A stretch of DNA of 38,301 bases from Scatosoma sp964504025. Lineage in GTDB: Bacteria; Bacillota; Clostridia; Christensenellales; Borkfalkiaceae. The notes beneath the pieces are model-generated. The model was not told where the DNA came from. It saw only the letters and a program-made list of their open reading frames with translations, and did no database searches. This document shows, in pieces, positions 34,762 through 38,301 of this stretch. The DNA is taken from assembly GCA_964504025.1 (NCBI GenBank), contig CAZDCO010000006.1, positions 1 through 38,301 of the forward strand, in the 5' to 3' direction. How positions within the stretch are numbered: position 1 is the stretch's first letter; every line of letters starts with the position of its first letter. A program made the translations under genes and the position numbers.

Positions 34762-34823
34762 TGCCGAGTGGAAAGAAAAAAAGAGGCTTTCTGCAAAACC
34801 TCTTTTTTTCTTTCCACTCGGCA
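34762..34823. repeat. Perfect 25-bp inverted repeat with 12-base loop
   Basis: Left arm 34762-34786 begins TGCCGAGTGGAAAG; right arm 34799-34823 is its exact reverse complement, ending CTTTCCACTCGGCA. The loop is CTTTCTGCAAAA. The inner part (AAAGAGG / CCTCTTT plus T-run) can act as a terminator on both strands. It lies at the edge of the accessory island, so it might also be the end of a deleted element. Confidence 0.85.
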
Positions 34824-34854
34824 AGTATCTTTGTACTATTATCGATCACCGACT

Positions 34855-34894
34855 GCGGATATAACTTGCATAACGATTTATGCAAAAACTCCGC
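34855..34894 (-). other. Compound hairpin directly after the small minus-strand ORF
   Basis: Nested arms GCGGA/TCCGC and TTGCATAA/TTATGCAA around CGAT. It starts one base after the stop codon of the 38-residue ORF. There is no clear U-run on the minus strand. Confidence 0.5.
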
Positions 34895-35011
34895 TCAATC
34901 GATTTTTATATCTTTGATTTTTAAGCCCTTTACGAGCACATCTTCCAAATCGATCGCGCCTTTGGTCTTATCAATCAAACTTTGTGCCCTTTCTTTTTCT
35001 TTAGTTCTCAT
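34895..35011 (-). CDS. Possible small protein, 38 residues
   Basis: Reads MRTKEKERAQSLI at its start and ends KIKDIKID. It is charged, with a probable amphipathic helix and a short IDLEDVLVKGL segment. The ATG at 35011 is preceded by GTGAGG eight bases away, and a hairpin follows the stop at once. These signals favour a real short gene, but no family is recognised and no clean promoter is seen. It lies between the accessory island and the redox operon. Confidence 0.4.
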   Translation of the reverse strand: MRTKEKERAQSLIDKTKGAIDLEDVLVKGLKIKDIKID

Positions 35012-35092
35012 TTTTCATTCCTCACTTCTTAAAATTTACTGCATAATACAATTTGTAAATTTCGCGAAAGCGTATCGATCGGCAAGAAGTTG

Positions 35093-35128
35093 AAAACGGG
35101 AAGAAAGCGCCGCTATCCTCCCGTTTTT
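35093..35128 (-). terminator. Terminator of the redox operon
   Basis: Arms AAAACGGGA (35093-35101) and TCCCGTTTT (35119-35127) with a 17-base loop. On the minus strand CCCGTTTT is followed by a pyrimidine-rich stretch. It lies just past the stop of the membrane protein gene. Confidence 0.7.
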
Positions 35129-35134
35129 CGTCCA

Positions 35135-35467
35135 TTATTCTTGCACTGCGTTGTTTTCTCTTGCTTTATCCAGCTTCTTGTTCCTGAAATAGATTACAAG
35201 TGCCGTAATAATCATGCTCAAATTGATGAAATAGAACACGAATGCCAAGACAGTCAACCAAGTCCAGTAGCTTGCGCCCTTCTCGCATGCGGAGAAGATT
35301 TTGCACAAGATACCGCCGATATAACCGATACCGATCAACAGCGTGAATTGCAAGCTCGTACCTTTTGCCGTGCGCGCTTTATACGCTCTGATGATATTGA
35401 ACGGCCAAGAAGCACCGAAGCACAAAACCATTACGATTTCAAAAATCGTTGCTAAAGTTCCAAACAT
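35135..35467 (-). CDS. Small PQ-loop/SemiSWEET-like membrane protein
   Basis: 110 residues with three predicted membrane helices (about 5-22, 42-60, 68-93). The SWPFNIIRAYKARTAKGTS stretch resembles the PQ-loop signature (proline after helix 1, then a basic loop ending in G-[TS]-S). The family includes three-helix SemiSWEET sugar carriers, which work as dimers; transport here is inferred, not shown. It follows the fumarate-reductase-type flavoprotein by 17 bases with an AAGGAG site, so it is the last gene of that operon. Its link to the redox genes is unclear: it may be a membrane anchor or a dicarboxylate or metabolite carrier. Confidence 0.7.
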   Translation of the reverse strand: MFGTLATIFEIVMVLCFGASWPFNIIRAYKARTAKGTSLQFTLLIGIGYIGGILCKIFSACEKGASYWTWLTVLAFVFYFINLSMIITALVIYFRNKKLDKARENNAVQE

Positions 35468-35484
35468 TTCTATATAACTCCTTT

Positions 35485-37297
35485 TTAATTGTCTTTTCTT
35501 CTATAATCGGGTAACAATTTCGGCGAAACGACGTCGGAAACGATACCTGCTTCCGCAAGTTCCTTTTCAAACTCGTCTACGTGCGCCAGTGTCAATTCTT
35601 TCAACTCAACGCTCTTATACTTTTCGCCTGCTTGCTGACCTGCGTTTCTACCGAATACGATAATATCGAGCAAGGAATTGCCCATCAAACGGTTCGTACC
35701 GTGAATACCGCCGACAGCCTCGCCTGCAACGTACAAGTTTTCAATGCACGTCATACCGTTTGCACCGATATCCAAACCGCCGTTTTGATAGTGCAGCGTG
35801 GGATAGATCAAAATCGGTTCTTTACGAATATCGATACCGTACTTACCGAACATACGAAGCATTGCAGGGATACGCTTTTCGATCGTACCCTTACCGTTCA
35901 AAATGTCGATAAGCGGCGTATCCAACCAAACGCCTTCGCCGTCCGTCGTCTTGATACCGTTGCCGCGTTCTTTACATTCGCGAATGATCGACGACGCCGT
36001 AACGTCACGCGTTTCCAACGAATATACGAACGCTTCGCCGTCTTTATTGACGAGTTGCGCACCCAACGAACGCACCTTTTCGGTAACGAGCGCACCGTAG
36101 ATTTGCGTAGGTTCGGCAGCACCCGTGGGGTGATATTGCAACGTTTCTGGATAAAGCAACTTCGCGCCGGCACGATAACCGAGTACGAGACCGTCCGCCG
36201 TTGCACCGTAGTGGTTCGATGTGGGGAAACCTTGATAATGCAATCTGCCTGCGCCGCCCGTTGCGATAACGACAGTCTTTGCACGCGCCACAAGGATTTC
36301 CTTCGTTTCCATGTTCATCAAAACCGCACCTGCGATTTTGCCTTCGACATCTTTGATCAATTCGATAGCCGACGTGAAGTCTACGACCGTAATACCGCGG
36401 TTGAACACTTCGTCGCGCAAGGTACGCATAATTTCCGAACCGGAATAGTCGCGACAAGCGTGCATACGTTTTCTCGATGTACCACCGCCGTGCGTCGTTA
36501 CCATCGTACCGTCCGCTTCTTTATCGAACATAACGCCCAAGTTATTCAGCCACAAAATCGCTTCGGGCGCTTCGTTTACGAGCTTATACAGCAATTCGGG
36601 CTTGTTTTTGAAATGTCCGCCACCGAGTGCGTCCAAATAGTGCGTTGCAGGGCTATCGTTCGGTTTATCGGCAGCTTGAATACCGCCTTCCGCCATTGCT
36701 GTGTTTGCGTCGCCCAAACGGAGCTTGGTAACGATCATAACGTTCGCACCGCGTTCGTTCGCTTCGATTGCCGCGGAAGAGCCTGCGCCGCCACCGCCGA
36801 TAACCAACACGTCAACGTCGTAGTCGGGCTTCGTCAAGTCGATATCCATACCCAACACGCGAGAATGACCTTGCAACAAATCGGCAAGTTCGTGCAAAAC
36901 TTTACCGCCCTTGTTTTTGCCCACTTTCAATTCTTCGTAAGCGGATGTGATATAGTCGGGGTGGAATTCCGCCAAAACGGCGTCCTTTTCCTCCGCCGCC
37001 ACCGCCGATAACCAACACGTCAACGTCGTAGTCGGGCTTCGTCAAGTCGATATCCATACCCAACACGCGAGAATGACCTTGCAACAAATCGGCAAGTTCG
37101 TGCAAAACTTTACCGCCCTTGTTTTTGCCCACTTTCAATTCTTCGTAAGCGGATGTGATATAGTCGGGGTGGAATTCCGCCAAAACGGCGTCCTTTTCCT
37201 CCGCCGTCATTCTCTCGTGCAACTTTTCGATACGGGAGGCACGCGTCGCTTCTACTTTTTTCATAGATTCTAATTGTTCATCTGTGTAGTGATACAT
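35485..37297 (-). pseudogene. Fumarate reductase/succinate dehydrogenase-type flavoprotein, split by a 208-bp tandem duplication
   Basis: FAD protein expected to reduce fumarate (or a similar enoate) using electrons from the iron-sulfur protein upstream. From the ATG at 37297 the frame runs through a roughly 90-residue N-terminal extension and the dinucleotide motif VLVIGGGG, then meets the second copy of a 208-bp repeat, loses frame and stops at 36902. The rest (GAGSSAAIEANERGAN onward to 35485) is intact: ANTAMAEGGIQAA, GGGTSRKRMHACRDYSG, QYHPTGAAEPTQ, LIYPTLHYQNGG and GTNRLMGNSLLD. Removing one repeat copy restores a continuous 534-residue protein. Asn replaces the His that binds FAD covalently in FrdA/SdhA, suggesting non-covalent FAD as in soluble enzymes and NadB. 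As written the gene is broken; an assembly error is possible. Confidence 0.85.
36786..37206. repeat. Exact tandem duplication, period 208 bp
   Basis: Positions 36786-36998 and 36994-37206 are identical over 213 bases, two copies of a 208-bp unit joined with a 5-base microhomology (CGCCG). 208 is not a multiple of three, so the gene is put out of frame. Left flank G36785 versus C36993 and right flank C36999 versus T37207 mark the ends. Confidence 0.97.
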
Positions 37298-37309
37298 ATC
37301 GCGTTCTCC

Positions 37310-37984
37310 TTATTTTTCGATTTCTCTATGATTATACAAGTTCTTTTGTTCTTCCAAAGGAGTGTTCATAATCGCTTCCAACGCCGCCTTACAATCGCCT
37401 GCGTCGATTTCCGCTACGCGATTGATGAGGTGTTCAGACTTCGGAGCGAGGTATTTACCCGTCAAACGACGAGTCAACAACGCTACCTGCGGATGCGAAA
37501 TGCCTGCAGGACAACGGGAAGAACATACGCCGCACATTACGCAATCGAAGCTTTCTTCCGCTGCTTTTTCATATTCGCCGCGTTGCGCGTACGCGATATA
37601 TTGCATAACGTTCAACTCTTGCGTGCAGCTCTTGGTGCAAGCGTTGCAACCGATACAAGAATAAATTTCAGGATACAGTTGCATCATAATTTGTTGCGTA
37701 GGCTTAATTTTTTCAATGTCGTATACTTGCTTTACCAAGGGGAAGAAAGGCAACGTTGCCACGTACATACCCTCTTCAACCTGTTGTTGACAAGCAAGGC
37801 AAGTTTTCAACTCTTGCTGACCTTTGATACGATAGATCGTCGCGCAAGCACCGCAGAAGCCGTTTCTACAACCGCAACCGCGCACGAGCTGATATCCTGC
37901 GTATTCCATCGCCTTCATAATCGTTAAGCTTTCCGGCACTTCGTAACGTTTACCGAAAAGAAATACGTTTACCATTTTTTCCAT
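37310..37984 (-). CDS. FrdB-like iron-sulfur protein ([2Fe-2S] plus two [4Fe-4S]-type motifs)
   Basis: Electron-transfer subunit for the flavoprotein downstream. The N-terminal ferredoxin-like domain has Cys37, 39, 44 and 47 (GCGCRNGFCGAC) and Cys62/65. The C-terminal domain has C-x2-C-x2-C-x3-C at 110-120 (CIGCNACTKSC) and again at 148-158 (CVMCGVCSSRCP). At 224 residues it resembles a succinate dehydrogenase/fumarate reductase B subunit, but with an 8-Cys ferredoxin-type C-terminus in place of the mixed [3Fe-4S] set. The ATG at 37984 follows AAGGAGAG. The gaps to both neighbours are 12 bases, so it is one operon. Confidence 0.88.
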   Translation of the reverse strand: MEKMVNVFLFGKRYEVPESLTIMKAMEYAGYQLVRGCGCRNGFCGACATIYRIKGQQELKTCLACQQQVEEGMYVATLPFFPLVKQVYDIEKIKPTQQIMMQLYPEIYSCIGCNACTKSCTQELNVMQYIAYAQRGEYEKAAEESFDCVMCGVCSSRCPAGISHPQVALLTRRLTGKYLAPKSEHLINRVAEIDAGDCKAALEAIMNTPLEEQKNLYNHREIEK

Positions 37985-37996
37985 TGTGTTCTCTCC

Positions 37997-38301
37997 TTAA
38001 TACTCGTCGGGAAGTTCGTCAAGCTCGGTCATTCTGAATACAGGACCGTCTTTGCAAACGAATTTGTCCCCTACGTTACATCTACCGCATTTACCGATAC
38101 CGCACTTCATACGCAACTCTAACGTCGTATACACGCGTGATTTCTCAAAGCCCAACTCTAACAAGCCGGCAAGGGTGAATTTGATCATGATAGGAGGACC
38201 GCAAAGTACCGCCGTCATGCTCGGATCCAAATTGAGTTCCTTAACGTACGCAGGTACGAAACCGACGTGTCCGTCCCAACCCTCTTGCGGGCGGTCGATC
38301 G
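37997..38301 (-). CDS. FAD/NAD(P)-binding, [2Fe-2S] oxidoreductase (PyrK/AsrB-like), C-terminal part
   Basis: The frame is open to the window edge, so the gene is cut at its 5' end. Visible are about 100 residues: an IDRPQEGWDGHVGFVP lead, the NAD(P)-binding CGPPIMIKFT block and the [2Fe-2S] loop CGIGKCGRCNVG followed by a fourth Cys (KFVC), ending DGPVFRMTELDELPDEY. This pattern is typical of ferredoxin-NADP reductase-like subunits such as PyrK, AsrB and hydrogenase gamma. With the FrdB-like and flavoprotein genes it would complete an NAD(P)H-to-fumarate electron path in the cytosol; this function is inferred from order. Confidence 0.85.
   Translation of the reverse strand, partial: IDRPQEGWDGHVGFVPAYVKELNLDPSMTAVLCGPPIMIKFTLAGLLELGFEKSRVYTTLELRMKCGIGKCGRCNVGDKFVCKDGPVFRMTELDELPDEY

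Noticed and set aside
34762..34823. Inverted repeat as an attachment-site copy of the tRNA-Leu 3' end
   Set aside because: CCACTCGGCA resembles but does not match the tRNA end CCACCTTCGGCACCA; the similarity is too short and gapped to call a duplication.
34761..35093. Plus-strand 110-codon frame starting in the inverted repeat
   Set aside because: Its first codons are the inverted repeat itself and the rest is antisense to the small minus-strand ORF; no ribosome site.
35581..37011. Long plus-strand frame of 476 codons opposite the flavoprotein gene
   Set aside because: It is antisense to a clearly recognisable gene, has low-complexity His/Arg/Phe-rich translation, no ribosome site and no family resemblance; it is a shadow produced by codon bias.
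36902..37297. Two separate genes at the flavoprotein locus
   Set aside because: The two frames share an identical duplicated segment and join perfectly once one copy is removed, so they are one gene.
1..38301. CRISPR arrays, rRNA operons, toxin-antitoxin pairs or defence islands
   Set aside because: I looked for spaced direct repeats, rRNA signatures and recognisable defence proteins on both strands and saw none.

Overview
The window reads as a chromosome segment from an anaerobic, low-to-moderate GC member of the Bacillota (class Clostridia), probably gut- or digester-associated. The support is the gene order nusB-folD-ispA-dxs-tlyA-nadK-argR-recN-spoIVB, sporulation-type genes (spoIVB, ytfJ/GerW), the scpA-scpB-DUF2953-ytfJ-D,D-carboxypeptidase cluster, the GlgC/GlgD pair, a Gram-positive-type LexA site, and many TTG starts behind strong Shine-Dalgarno sequences. 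Genus or family cannot be fixed from this sequence alone.

Layout. Positions 5-8726 (+) form one tightly packed run of housekeeping genes: transcription (nusB), one-carbon metabolism (folD), isoprenoids (ispA, dxs), rRNA methylation (tlyA), NADP synthesis (nadK), arginine control (argR), repair (recN) and sporulation signalling (spoIVB). Positions 8801-15736 (+) hold a D,D-carboxypeptidase, lysA, scpA/scpB, a DUF2953-like membrane protein, ytfJ, a second D,D-carboxypeptidase and rluB. At 15740-16770 a divergent lexA / Cys-rich small protein pair shares a promoter region with a probable LexA operator, flanked by two bidirectional terminators. From 16784 the genes run on the minus strand: hflX and a Xer-like recombinase, then a GH13 amylase and a complete glycogen operon read in the order glgB-glgC-glgD-glgA-glgP, then polA-coaE.

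A tRNA-Leu(CAA) gene at 33141-33227 (+) is followed by a visibly AT-richer accessory island (about 33228-34900). It carries a frameshifted phage/ICE-type zincin metallopeptidase fragment, an eight-codon vestigial gene behind a perfect promoter, a perfect 25-bp inverted repeat, and a possible 38-residue protein. The window closes with a minus-strand redox operon: a partial NAD(P)H/FAD/[2Fe-2S] reductase, an FrdB-like iron-sulfur protein, a fumarate-reductase-type flavoprotein and a small PQ-loop-like membrane protein. This looks like a soluble NAD(P)H-linked fumarate reductase.

The most notable observations are: (1) an exact 208-bp tandem duplication inside the flavoprotein gene that throws it out of frame and whose removal restores a 534-residue protein; (2) two related imperfect palindromes, one upstream of the first D,D-carboxypeptidase gene and one upstream of glgB, that look like an uncatalogued intergenic repeat family; (3) the mobile-element remnant beside tRNA-Leu; (4) a short, divergent DXS with His-to-Asn changes at two normally conserved positions; (5) a gene whose start codon lies inside a perfect terminator hairpin. 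I did not find a clear new defence or biosynthetic system; most of the window is ordinary core genome.
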